The position numbers were made by a program, and so were the translations under genes. A DNA stretch of 64,000 nucleotides from JADGRA01 sp052143535 (GTDB lineage Bacteria > Myxococcota > Myxococcia > Myxococcales > Myxococcaceae), in the NCBI GenBank assembly GCA_052143535.1, contig JBKQSS010000091.1:127493-191492 (forward strand), read 5' to 3'. The notes under the pieces were generated by a model. The model was not told the DNA's origin. It saw only the letters and a list, made by a program, of their open reading frames with translations, and ran no database searches. This document shows, in pieces, positions 27,975-35,747 of this stretch. The number at the start of each line of letters is the position of its first letter. Position 1 is the stretch's first letter.

Positions 27975-28634
27975 CTAGCCTCCCAACAGCGCGGCGAAGA
28001 CGGCGCGGCCGTCGAGGTTTCCGAGCAGCGTCTCGGAGTTGCGCTCCGGATGCGGCATCAGCCCGAGCACGTTGCCTTGCACATTCACCACCCCAGCGAT
28101 GCCGGACAGTGAGCCATTGGGGTTGTCGTCGACGTAGCGAAAGGCCACCTGGCCCCCATCCTCCAGCCGCCGGCGGCCGTCCTCGTCGATGAAGTAGCGG
28201 CCGTCCATGTGGGCGATGGGGAGGCGGAAGCTCGCGGTGCGAGACAGCCCGGCGGTGAAGCGATTGGAACCACCCTCGGCTCGGACCAGGACATCACGGC
28301 AGAGAAAGTGCTGCCCCGCGTTTTGCAGAAGCACCCCCGGAAGCAGTCCCGCTTCGGTCAGAATCTGAAAGCCATTGCAAATGCCCAGCACCGGGCCACC
28401 GCCCTTGGCAAAGGCGGCCACCTCCTCCATCACCGGTGAGAAGCGGGCGATGGCCCCACAGCGAAGGTAGTCCCCGTAGCTGAAGCCGCCCGGGAGAATA
28501 ACGAAGTCACTTTGGTGAAGGTCCCGGTCCTTGTGCCAGAGAAGCCGTGCCGGGTGCCCGAGGACGTCATGGACGACATGCATGGCGTCCTCGTCGCAGT
28601 TGCTGCCAGGAAAGACGACGACGCCGACCTTCAT
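27975..28634 (-). CDS. purQ: Phosphoribosylformylglycinamidine synthase, glutaminase subunit PurQ
   Basis: Protein of 219 residues with a class-I glutamine amidotransferase fold. It hydrolyses glutamine and passes ammonia to PurL. The nucleophile Cys lies in GPVLGICNGFQIL (Cys near residue 86); the His/Glu pair lies in LGLMPHPERNSE near the C-terminus; the N-terminal MKVGVVVFPGSNCDEDAM is typical. It sits 3 nt after purS and 7 nt before purL, forming the PurLQS operon found in Gram-positive bacteria, cyanobacteria and many Deltaproteobacteria-derived phyla. Confidence 0.97.
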   Translation of the reverse strand: MKVGVVVFPGSNCDEDAMHVVHDVLGHPARLLWHKDRDLHQSDFVILPGGFSYGDYLRCGAIARFSPVMEEVAAFAKGGGPVLGICNGFQILTEAGLLPGVLLQNAGQHFLCRDVLVRAEGGSNRFTAGLSRTASFRLPIAHMDGRYFIDEDGRRRLEDGGQVAFRYVDDNPNGSLSGIAGVVNVQGNVLGLMPHPERNSETLLGNLDGRAVFAALLGG

Positions 28635-28637
28635 GCG

Positions 28638-28880
28638 TTAGCCCGCGAACTCCACGCGGTAATTCTCGACCACGGTGTTGGCGAGCAGCTTCTTGCACAT
28701 CTCTTCAACCCGGGCCCGGGCCGCGGCCGGGTCCCCGTCGGGAAGCTGGACCTCGACGTACTTGCCCAGCCGGACCGAGCCCACGTCCGGGAAGCCCAAG
28801 GTGTGCAGCGAATGCTCCACCGCCTTCCCGGCCGGGTCTAGGACGCCAGGTTTGAGAGTGATGTAGACCCGCGCCACCAT
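28638..28880 (-). CDS. purS: Phosphoribosylformylglycinamidine synthase subunit PurS
   Basis: Protein of 80 residues, the usual PurS size. ATG 28880 has GAGG about 9 nt upstream and gives the standard start MVARVYITLKPGVLDPAGKA; a Met 18 nt upstream is less likely. PurS dimers bridge PurL and PurQ and help transfer ammonia. The motif HTLGFPDVGSVRLGKYVE matches the family. It is the first gene of purS-purQ-purL and is preceded by a gap of about 218 nt shared with a divergent gene; nothing structured is seen in the gap. Confidence 0.95.
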   Translation of the reverse strand: MVARVYITLKPGVLDPAGKAVEHSLHTLGFPDVGSVRLGKYVEVQLPDGDPAAARARVEEMCKKLLANTVVENYRVEFAG

Positions 28881-29098
28881 TGGCTTGGCCTCTATCAAGC
28901 GCGGAGCAGAGCGTCTAGCCGAGGGGCGGCGAGAGCCCGGGCCCCACCCAAAGCCCGTGTGCCCGCTGCTCCGGCGTCGGCCCGACGCCCCCCCAGAAGG
29001 CCCTGGATGGGAGGCTAGCGGCTGTTAAAACGTAGTCACTTCGGGACTTTAGTGGTGCTCAAAGCGCGCCAGGGCCGGCCCGCGGTAGACAGGAGGAG

Positions 29099-30427
29099 AT
29101 GCCGTCCTGGGCGCTGTGGCTCGGCTGTTTCGGGCTCCTCTTGGTGCGGGCGCTCCTCGGTGCAGCCGAGGCCGCGCTCTCCGGCATCTCGGACTTGCGG
29201 GCGCGCGAGCTGGCGACGGAATACGGCCGGCGGGGCATTCGCGTGCTGAAGCTGAAAAGCAACCGCGAGGCCACCGCCGCCGCCTTGCGGATGGGGATGG
29301 TGGTGAGCGGCTTTCTGGCCGCCGGCGTGGGCGCGCTGGCGCCCCCGTCGATGGTGCACCTGGAGCGCTTCGGCGAATCCGCCTGGCTCAGCCTGGGAGC
29401 GCCGCTGTTGGGCGTCCTGTTGGTGGGGGTGCTGGCAACGCTGGTGGAAGTCACCGCCCGGGCCCTGGCCTCAAGTGCGCCAGAACAGTGGGCGATGCGG
29501 CTCGCCGGCTTCACCAGCGCTTTCGCTGCCGTCCTCGGGCCCATCGGCCACGGAATGTTGGTCGCCGTCAACCTGGTGGCAGCGCCGCTCGGCGTGCTGG
29601 TGCGCTTCGAGCGGCCTCCACCCCCGCTCGAGGAGCTAGAGCGAATGCTCACCGTACAGGCCGAGCAACACGAGGTGGACGCCAGTGCTCCGCGTCTCAT
29701 CCGGAGCATCTTCGAGCTCTCGGACAAGGTGTGCCGCGATGTGATGGTGCCCAGGACGGATGTGGTGGCGGTGCCGGTGACCACGCCGCCCCTCGAGGTG
29801 CTCCGGATTTTGGCCGAGGAAAACCACAGTCGACTTCCTGTCTTTAAGGACGACATCGACCACGTGGTGGGCGTGCTTCACTCTCGTGACTTGGTGCCCC
29901 TGCTGCACTACCCGGAACTCATCGTGCTGTCCGACATCATCCGCCCGGCGGTCTTCGTCCCCTGGCTAAAGCCCGTTGGCGACCTGTTGCGCGAGATGCA
30001 AGGTCGCCGCATCCACATGGCCATGGTGGTGGATGAGTACGGGGGCTTCATGGGCATCGTCACGCTCGAGGACATTCTCCGGGAGATTGTCGGCGACATC
30101 GGCGATGAGTTTGAGGTGCAAGAGACGCTGCTTGAGAAGCAACCCGATGGCTCGTGTCTGGTCGACGCCGGGCTGGACGTCGAGGCCTTCGCCCGGGCCT
30201 TTGGAACGCCGTTGCCGGAGGGGGAGTACGGAACCTTGGGCGGGTACTTGAGTTCAGTGGCCGGCGCCATCCCCGAGGTGGGCGACCGCTTTACCCTCGC
30301 TGGGCTGCAATTCACCGTGGCCTCCAAGAAGGGCCAGCGCTTGGACCGAGTCCGCGTCTCGCGCGCCAAGACAGCCGGCACTCCGGCCGCGGTGGCAAAC
30401 GTCAACGAGGCCAAGAGCGTCGGCTAA
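29099..30427 (+). CDS. CNNM/CorC-type membrane protein (DUF21 + CBS pair + CorC_HlyC)
   Basis: Protein of 442 residues. The N-terminal DUF21 domain (about 1-180) has 3-4 TM helices. Two CBS domains follow (about 205-325; MVPRTDVVAVP, RLPVFKDDIDHVVGVLHSRD, VVDEYGGFMGIVTLEDILRE), then a CorC_HlyC domain (about 345-425; EYGTLGGYL). Family members take part in magnesium/cobalt export or transport regulation, and some are called hemolysin-like. The ribosome site AGGAGG (29091-29096) is ideal in sequence but only 2 nt from ATG 29099; no better in-frame start is close by. The DUF21 part has a start-proximal EAALSG motif like CNNM exporters. It is convergent with a kinase gene behind a hairpin terminator. 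Confidence 0.9.
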   Translation: MPSWALWLGCFGLLLVRALLGAAEAALSGISDLRARELATEYGRRGIRVLKLKSNREATAAALRMGMVVSGFLAAGVGALAPPSMVHLERFGESAWLSLGAPLLGVLLVGVLATLVEVTARALASSAPEQWAMRLAGFTSAFAAVLGPIGHGMLVAVNLVAAPLGVLVRFERPPPPLEELERMLTVQAEQHEVDASAPRLIRSIFELSDKVCRDVMVPRTDVVAVPVTTPPLEVLRILAEENHSRLPVFKDDIDHVVGVLHSRDLVPLLHYPELIVLSDIIRPAVFVPWLKPVGDLLREMQGRRIHMAMVVDEYGGFMGIVTLEDILREIVGDIGDEFEVQETLLEKQPDGSCLVDAGLDVEAFARAFGTPLPEGEYGTLGGYLSSVAGAIPEVGDRFTLAGLQFTVASKKGQRLDRVRVSRAKTAGTPAAVANVNEAKSVG

Positions 30428-30479
30428 ACGCCGGGGCGCCCTGCCGAGGGCGCCGGCGAGGGGAAAAGGACGTCCTCCG

Positions 30480-30515
30480 GGGGCCGGCCCACTCCGGCGC
30501 CGGCCGGCCCCTTTT
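30480..30515 (+). terminator. Rho-independent terminator
   Basis: A perfect 10-bp inverted repeat, GGGGCCGGCC (30480-30489) and GGCCGGCCCC (30502-30511) with a 12-nt loop, is followed directly by TTTT (30512-30515). It ends the CorC-type gene, whose stop is at 30427. On the opposite strand the hairpin immediately follows the kinase gene end (30521), without a perfect T-tract. A second, shorter dyad (about 30434-30457) with an AAAA run after it may help on the minus strand. Confidence 0.75.
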
Positions 30516-30520
30516 CGGGC

Positions 30521-31438
30521 CTAACGTCCGAGGAGGGGGTTGAGGGACTCCACGGAGAGAGGCCAGCCGTTTCGCTGCGCGGACACCTGGAGCGCACGCA
30601 TGAAGTCGGTGGCAGTCTGGAAGCGGCGGGCTCGGTCCGCGAAGAGTGCCTGGCGAGCCACCCGCACCAGGTAGTCCGGTAGGCCGGTGCGCACCGTGTC
30701 CAAGACCGGGACGCGTGCGTCGCGAACCCGGTGCAAGAGCTCGACGTCACTCTTGCCGGAGAAGAGCCGCCGGTTGGCCAGCAACTCCCAGAGGAGGACT
30801 CCCGCGGAGTACAAGTCGCTCCGCGTGTCCGCCGCCTCGCCCAGCACCTGCTCGGGACTCATGTAGGCGATGGTGCCGCGCAGCGCGCCGCTCTCTCCGC
30901 GTGGCTGCCCTTCCAACTCGGCGACGCCGAAGTCGGTCAGCTTCACATCGCCGCTGACGCTGAGCAGCACGTTGGCCGGGTTGACGTCCCGGTGAAGGAT
31001 GGGCACGGGCGGGCTGGCACCGGCCCCCTGGTGCAAGTACTCCAGCGCTCCGAGGACGCACCACACCACGTAGCAGGCCGCTGGGATGGGCATCGGCGTC
31101 CCGGCGTCAATCAGCAGCTGGAGGAAGTAGGCCAGGCTGCGGCCGGGCACCAGCTCCTGAACCATGAGGTAGTCCTGCCCCGCTTTGAAGCAGCGGAAGG
31201 TGCGCACCAGGTGTGGGTGCTGCAGCCGCACCGCCAGCTTCGCCTCGTCGATGAAATGCTTCACGTAGCCGCCGTCGTTGCGGTAGCTGGGCAACAGGCG
31301 CTTCAGGACGACTTCTTCCGGCTCGCCCTCGCTGCGCTGGGTGCCGGCCAGCGCGCGCGCCTGGTAGACCTCGGCCATGCCGCCCACGGCGAGGCGGCCG
31401 ACAATCTCGTAGCCCCCGAGCTCCCGTTCCAGCGGCAC
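30521..31438 (-). CDS. Soluble Hanks-type Ser/Thr protein kinase
   Basis: Protein of 305 residues, essentially one kinase domain (about 8-290) with no TM or sensor. Catalytic features are complete: Gly-rich loop GRLAVGGMAEVY (14-25), Lys 46 (VVLKRLLP), HRD 149-151 in HRDVNPANVLL, DFG 169-171, and AYMSPEQVLGE. The last 15 residues are not recognisable as a domain. Myxococcota have many such kinases; substrate and signal are not visible here. It is divergent from nothing useful: the SPFH gene lies 73 nt downstream of its start side on the same strand, so it may belong with those minus-strand genes. Confidence 0.9.
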   Translation of the reverse strand: MPLERELGGYEIVGRLAVGGMAEVYQARALAGTQRSEGEPEEVVLKRLLPSYRNDGGYVKHFIDEAKLAVRLQHPHLVRTFRCFKAGQDYLMVQELVPGRSLAYFLQLLIDAGTPMPIPAACYVVWCVLGALEYLHQGAGASPPVPILHRDVNPANVLLSVSGDVKLTDFGVAELEGQPRGESGALRGTIAYMSPEQVLGEAADTRSDLYSAGVLLWELLANRRLFSGKSDVELLHRVRDARVPVLDTVRTGLPDYLVRVARQALFADRARRFQTATDFMRALQVSAQRNGWPLSVESLNPLLGR

Positions 31439-31511
31439 GGAGAGATATTAGCCTGCCCGGGGCGTTTCTCTGCGGGAATTGCCGGAAGTCTCGGCCTTGC
31501 CCGCGGCCGGG

Positions 31512-32447
31512 CTAGGACTCCCGGCCGCCCGAACCGCCGCCTGTCTTCAGCACATTCATCGCCAGCGCAATCATCGAGCCGACGTCCGCCGCATTGGCCG
31601 GCAGCACCAGGGTGTTGCTGGCCTTGGCCAGCTCGCCGAACTTGTTGACGTACTGCTCGGCGACGCGAAGCCGGACCGCCTCGAAGCCCCCGGGGACGGT
31701 GATGGCGTCGCCCACCTTTCGGATTCCCTCGGCGGTCGCTTCGGCGATGCTGAGGATGGCGGTTGCCGCGCCTTCGGCCTCGTTGATGGATTGCTGCTTC
31801 TTCGCCTCCGAGGCTTTGATGGTCTGCTGCTTCTCCCCCTCGGCATTGTTGATGGCCGCGTCCCGAGCGCCCTCCGAGGTGAGGATGACGGCGCGCTTTT
31901 CTCGCTCGGCGCGCATCTGCTTTTCCATCGCGGCCAGAACGTCGCGGGGCGGGGTAATATTCTTAATCTCATAGCGCAGCACCTTCACGCCCCACGGCTC
32001 CGAGGCTTTGTCCAGCTCGCTCACCACCATCATGTTGATGTGGGTGCGCTCCTCGAAGGTGCGGTCCAGCTCGATTTTCCCCACCTCGCTGCGGAGGTTG
32101 GTCTGGGCAAGCTGGCTGATGGCGAACAGGTACTGGGCCACCCCATAGGAGGCCCGCTCGGCATCCATCACTTTCAGGTACAGGACGCCGTCCACGGCCA
32201 CCTGGACGTTGTCTCGGGTGATGCAGATTTGTTCCGGGATGTCGACCGCGGTCTCCTTCAAGGAGTGCCGGTAACGGATGGCGTCCATGAAGGGCGCCAG
32301 CAGGTGGAAACCGGCGCTGAGGGTGCTGTGGTACTTGCCCAGCCGCTCGACCACGAAGGCCTGCTGCTGCGGTACCACCACCGCCGTCTTGGCCAGGAAG
32401 AGAAACACCACCACCGCCAGCGCAGCCCCCACGAGCAGTCCAGTCAT
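31512..32447 (-). CDS. SPFH/band-7 (stomatin-like) membrane protease partner
   Basis: Protein of 311 residues. ATG 32447 has AGGAG about 8 nt upstream and overlaps the NfeD-like gene by 4 nt; the longer frame beyond it is antisense-like and ignored. A TM helix at residues 3-22 is followed by a band-7/SPFH domain (about 24-200: PQQQAFVVERLGKYHSTL, DNVQVAVDGVLYLKV) and a coiled coil (about 195-250: EKQMRAEREKRAVILTSEGA). These proteins form membrane rings that organise microdomains and often pair with NfeD. It ends in a Gly/Ser-rich tail. The companion NfeD gene supports this call. Confidence 0.92.
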   Translation of the reverse strand: MTGLLVGAALAVVVFLFLAKTAVVVPQQQAFVVERLGKYHSTLSAGFHLLAPFMDAIRYRHSLKETAVDIPEQICITRDNVQVAVDGVLYLKVMDAERASYGVAQYLFAISQLAQTNLRSEVGKIELDRTFEERTHINMMVVSELDKASEPWGVKVLRYEIKNITPPRDVLAAMEKQMRAEREKRAVILTSEGARDAAINNAEGEKQQTIKASEAKKQQSINEAEGAATAILSIAEATAEGIRKVGDAITVPGGFEAVRLRVAEQYVNKFGELAKASNTLVLPANAADVGSMIALAMNVLKTGGGSGGRES

Positions 32448-32899
32448 CGTCCCCACTCCTGTAAGGTTTCTGGACGAAGCCAGAGGGTGAAACCTTCCAC
32501 TCGCTCGACGCGGCACCGCGCGCCCTTGGCCAACGTCTTTGGCTCCACGCTGCGCACCGTCCAGCCACTGCCCCGCAGCTCGGCGCGCCCCACTGCTCCG
32601 GGCGGCAAGTCCTCGAGCAGCGTCGCCAGCTCCCCGACCAAGGAGTCGATGGGCGGCAGATTCCGCGGGGGCGGCTTCACCCGCGCCAAAAGTGGCCGCC
32701 GGAGAAGCAGCACCAGTCCGACCGAGGTGCCCGAGAAGAGCAGCCACTGAAGCCAGGGAGGCCCGGCGAGCTCAAGGCCAGCGAGGGCTCCCACCACCAG
32801 CGCAGCCAGCCCGAAGAAAACCGCAAAGAAGCCGCCCGGCGTCAGCACCTCGAAGCTCAGCAGCCCCAGCCCGAGAAGGACCCACAGCCACCAGACCAT
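32444..32899 (-). CDS. NfeD-like membrane protein
   Basis: Protein of 151 residues from ATG 32899 (GAGGAG about 11 nt upstream); a Met 24 nt further upstream is less likely. Three or four TM helices fill residues 3-75 (WLWVLLGLGLLSFEVLTPGG, FFAVFFGLAALVVGALAG), and an OB-fold NfeD domain occupies about 95-151 (GAVGRAELRGSGWTVRS). The pairing with SPFH through a 4-nt overlap is the standard NfeD-stomatin arrangement; together they are thought to influence membrane protein quality control. No protease domain is fused, so this is the short NfeD type. Confidence 0.9.
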   Translation of the reverse strand: MVWWLWVLLGLGLLSFEVLTPGGFFAVFFGLAALVVGALAGLELAGPPWLQWLLFSGTSVGLVLLLRRPLLARVKPPPRNLPPIDSLVGELATLLEDLPPGAVGRAELRGSGWTVRSVEPKTLAKGARCRVERVEGFTLWLRPETLQEWGR

Positions 32900-32999
32900 G
32901 CGCTTAGCGCTCCTCGAATCCAACGGGCGGTTGCCGCGACTCCCTCAAGCCTAACGCCCGCGTGGACGTCGCCGCCACCGGCCCCCCCGCTTGCCTGCT

Positions 33000-34427
33000 T
33001 CAGCCCACGAGCGAGGTGTACAGCTGCTCGTACCGGCCCGCCGAGACACGCCAGGAAAAGTCCTTCGCCATGCCCCGCCGCCGAAGCCCCTCCAGCACCT
33101 CCGGGCTGCGCCACACCTCGAGCGCGCGCCCCATCGCCCAGGCCAAGGCATCGGGCTGAATGTGGTGGAACTTCAGGCCATCCCCCCCCGGCAGCGCCGC
33201 GTCGGTGACGGTGTCATCCAGACCCCCGGTGGCGCGAACCAGCGGGATGGTGCCGTAGCGCAGCGAATACATCTGGTTGAGTCCACAGGGCTCGTAGCGC
33301 GAGGGCATGAGGAAGAAGTCCGCTCCGGCCTCCACCAGGTGCGAGAGGCGGTTGTCGAAGCCAATGTGTACCCCCACCCGCCCCGGAAACCGTGCGGCCA
33401 GGGCCAAGAGGCCTCGTTCCAGCTGCTCGTCCCCGTTGCCGAGCAGCACCACCTCGGCCTCCGCCCGGGACAACAGCCACGGGACGGTGGCCAGGATGAG
33501 GTCAATCCCCTTCTGCGCCGTGAGCCGGCTCACCAGGCCAAAGAGTGGGCGGGACGAAAGCCGGTCCGGCTCGGGAAGCGCGAAGCGGCGCCGGAGCTGC
33601 GCCTTGCACACCGCCTTTCCGGAGAAGTCGAAGGCGTCGTAGCGGGCCGGAAGCAACCTGTCCTGGGCCGGGTCCCATTCCTCGTCGTCGATGCCGTTGA
33701 GAATGCCGGTGAGCCGGTCGGCCCGGGAGCGCAGCACCCCCTCCAGCATGCAGCCGTACTCCTGCGTCTGGATTTCTTGTGCGTAGCGCGGGCTGACGGT
33801 CGTCACTGCGTCGGCGGTGGTGATGCCGGCCTTCATGAAGTTGACGGTGTCGTAGAATTCGAGGCCGTCCGCGTTGAAGAGCGCCCAAGGGAGCCCGAGG
33901 TCTTCCATCACCGACTTCGGAAAGTTGCCCTGGTAAGCGAGGTTGTGAATGGTGAAAACGATGGCCGCACTGCCAAGCGCGGTGGCGGCAAAGCGGCCCT
34001 GCAGGGCCACCGCGGCCAGCCCGCATTGCCAGTCGTTGAGGTGGATGATGTCGGGGGCGAAGCCCATCCCCTGGGCCGCTTGCAGCGCAGCCACCGAGAA
34101 GAAGCCGAAACGGCGGTGCTCGTCCCAGTCGGTCCCGTAGAGGGCAGGCCGCCGGTAGTAGCCCGGGTGGTCGATGAACCAGACCTCGTGACGCGTCCCG
34201 GCGCGGGCCACCGCCAGGCCCGCCCGCTCGACGCCGAAGGGAAAGCGGAGCCGGAGCATGACGTCGGTCGGCATGAGCTCGCCGCGAACCGTCCCGTACA
34301 AGGGCGTCACGACGCGCACCTCGTGCCCGGCCCGGGCCAAAGCGGCGGGAAGCGCCTTGGCCACGTCGCCCAGCCCTCCGGTCTTGCTGAAGGGCGCCAC
34401 CTCAGAGGAGAGAAAGAGGATGCGCAC
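33000..34427 (-). CDS. glgA: Glycogen (starch) synthase
   Basis: Protein of 475 residues, standard for GT5 glycogen synthase, which extends alpha-1,4-glucan from ADP-glucose. The ADP-glucose-binding KTGGLGDV is at residues 15-22; conserved elements include HLNDWQCGLAAV, FTIHNLAYQG, LNGIDDEEWDP, RLTAQKGIDL and the C-terminal catalytic EX7E-type motif SRYEPCGLNQMYSLRYGTIP. No glgC or glgB is present in the window. It is divergent from a TRIC-like channel gene with 66 nt between starts. ATG 34427 is the first Met and agrees with family N-termini (MRILFLSSEVAPF). Confidence 0.96.
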   Translation of the reverse strand: MRILFLSSEVAPFSKTGGLGDVAKALPAALARAGHEVRVVTPLYGTVRGELMPTDVMLRLRFPFGVERAGLAVARAGTRHEVWFIDHPGYYRRPALYGTDWDEHRRFGFFSVAALQAAQGMGFAPDIIHLNDWQCGLAAVALQGRFAATALGSAAIVFTIHNLAYQGNFPKSVMEDLGLPWALFNADGLEFYDTVNFMKAGITTADAVTTVSPRYAQEIQTQEYGCMLEGVLRSRADRLTGILNGIDDEEWDPAQDRLLPARYDAFDFSGKAVCKAQLRRRFALPEPDRLSSRPLFGLVSRLTAQKGIDLILATVPWLLSRAEAEVVLLGNGDEQLERGLLALAARFPGRVGVHIGFDNRLSHLVEAGADFFLMPSRYEPCGLNQMYSLRYGTIPLVRATGGLDDTVTDAALPGGDGLKFHHIQPDALAWAMGRALEVWRSPEVLEGLRRRGMAKDFSWRVSAGRYEQLYTSLVG

Positions 34428-34493
34428 GGACGAGACGCCACCTCGCCCCAGCCCAGGCCCGGCGTCAACCCTCTTCGTCTAAGGTGCCGAAGC

Positions 34494-35123
34494 GTGCAAT
34501 TGAGCGCCTCCATCACCGAAGTCATCGACCTGTCCGCGGTGCTCGCCTCCGGGCTGAGCGGCGCGCTCTTGGCCAGCCAGAAGCGCTTCGACCTCGGGGG
34601 GCTGGCCTTTCTCACCCTGGTGGCCGGGCTGGGCGGCGGCCTGTTGCGCGACGTGCTGCTCCAGCGCGGGCTCCCAGTGGCGCTGGCCAACCCCACCTAC
34701 CTGCTGGTCATCATCGCTGCCGCTGCCATCGGGTATTTTTTCGAGAAGCACGTCCGGCGCGTGCTTCCCGCTCTTTTGGTGGTGGACGCTGCAGGTCTCG
34801 GCCTGTACGCCGTCATCGGTTGCATCCGCGCCTCGCAGGCCGGCCTCCGGCCGCTTCCCACGGTGCTGGTGGGCGTCCTCACCGCCGTCGGCGGCGGCAT
34901 CCTCCGGGACGTCCTGGCCGGCGAGGCGCCCGTCATCTTCCAGCGCGAGGTTTACGCCACCGCAGCCCTTCTCGGCAGTGCCGGCTACGTGGTGCTCAGC
35001 CGGTTGGGCGTCGGGCAGGAGGTGGCCGGCGCGGCGGGCTTCGCCTCGGCCACTGGGTTGCGCCTCGTCTCGGTGTGGCGAGGCTGGAACATCCCGCGCC
35101 TCGGGGGCCCGCCTGAAGCCTGA
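34494..35123 (+). CDS. TRIC-type / UPF0126 membrane channel protein
   Basis: Protein of 209 residues from GTG 34494 (AAGG about 10 nt upstream). It has about seven TM helices in two similar halves, each with a Gly-rich motif followed by RD: AGLGGGLLRDVLL near residue 43 and AVGGGILRDVLAG near 130. This repeat is the signature of UPF0126 proteins, bacterial relatives of TRIC cation channels. Transport substrate is not established by sequence. It is followed 27 nt later by pdxH. The upstream open reading frame in the same frame is antisense to glgA and is not coding. Confidence 0.9.
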   Translation: MQLSASITEVIDLSAVLASGLSGALLASQKRFDLGGLAFLTLVAGLGGGLLRDVLLQRGLPVALANPTYLLVIIAAAAIGYFFEKHVRRVLPALLVVDAAGLGLYAVIGCIRASQAGLRPLPTVLVGVLTAVGGGILRDVLAGEAPVIFQREVYATAALLGSAGYVVLSRLGVGQEVAGAAGFASATGLRLVSVWRGWNIPRLGGPPEA

Positions 35124-35150
35124 GGACGTTATGGTTTGGCTACACCTGTT

Positions 35151-35732
35151 ATGACCGACCCGTTCGCCCGTTTTGCCAGCTGGTATGCGGAGGCGCAGAA
35201 GGCCATTGCCGAGGACCCCAACGCGATGGTGCTCTCCACGGTGGGGGCGGACGGCCGTCCCAGCGCGCGCGTGGTGTTGATGAAGGGCTTCGACACGGAG
35301 GGCTTCGTCTTCTACACCAACCTCGAGTCGCGCAAGGGCCGCGAGCTCGACGCGCACCCGGCGGCGGCGCTCAACTTCTACTTTCCTCCGCTCCATCGCC
35401 AAGTGCGGGTGGAGGGCCTCGCCCACCGCGTCTCGTCCCAGGAAGCCGACCGCTATTTCGCCACGCGCCCGCGGGGCAGCCAGGTGAGTGCCTGGGCCTC
35501 CGCACAGAGTGCCCCTCTGGAAAGCCGGGCGAGGCTGGAGGCCCGGGTGGCCGAAGTGGAGGCGCGGTACCGCGGACAACCCGTTCCCCGACCGCCGCAC
35601 TGGTCGGGCTTTCGTCTCGTTCCGGACCTCATCGAGTTCTGGGAGGGCCGCGAGAACCGCCTGCACGAGCGAGAAGTGTTTCGTCGGGAGCGGCCCGGCG
35701 CCCCTTGGACGCACCAGCACCTCTACCCCTGA
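35151..35732 (+). CDS. pdxH: Pyridoxine/pyridoxamine 5'-phosphate oxidase
   Basis: Protein of 193 residues. I choose ATG 35151 because the earlier in-frame TTG adds nothing typical. The FMN enzyme oxidises PNP or PMP to PLP with oxygen. Signature: PSARVVLMKGFDTEGFVFYT, LNFYFPPLHRQVRVEG, RPRGSQVSAWAS, and the C-terminal RLVPDLIEFWEGRENRLHER...WTHQHLYP, near-perfect family matches. It lies between the TRIC gene (27 nt) and hemY (15 nt), so the three may be one transcript. PLP would serve bioF, bioA and the aminotransferase also seen in the window, but no direct link is implied. Confidence 0.96.
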   Translation: MTDPFARFASWYAEAQKAIAEDPNAMVLSTVGADGRPSARVVLMKGFDTEGFVFYTNLESRKGRELDAHPAAALNFYFPPLHRQVRVEGLAHRVSSQEADRYFATRPRGSQVSAWASAQSAPLESRARLEARVAEVEARYRGQPVPRPPHWSGFRLVPDLIEFWEGRENRLHEREVFRRERPGAPWTHQHLYP

Positions 35733-35747
35733 GGCGTTGGGGAGGCC

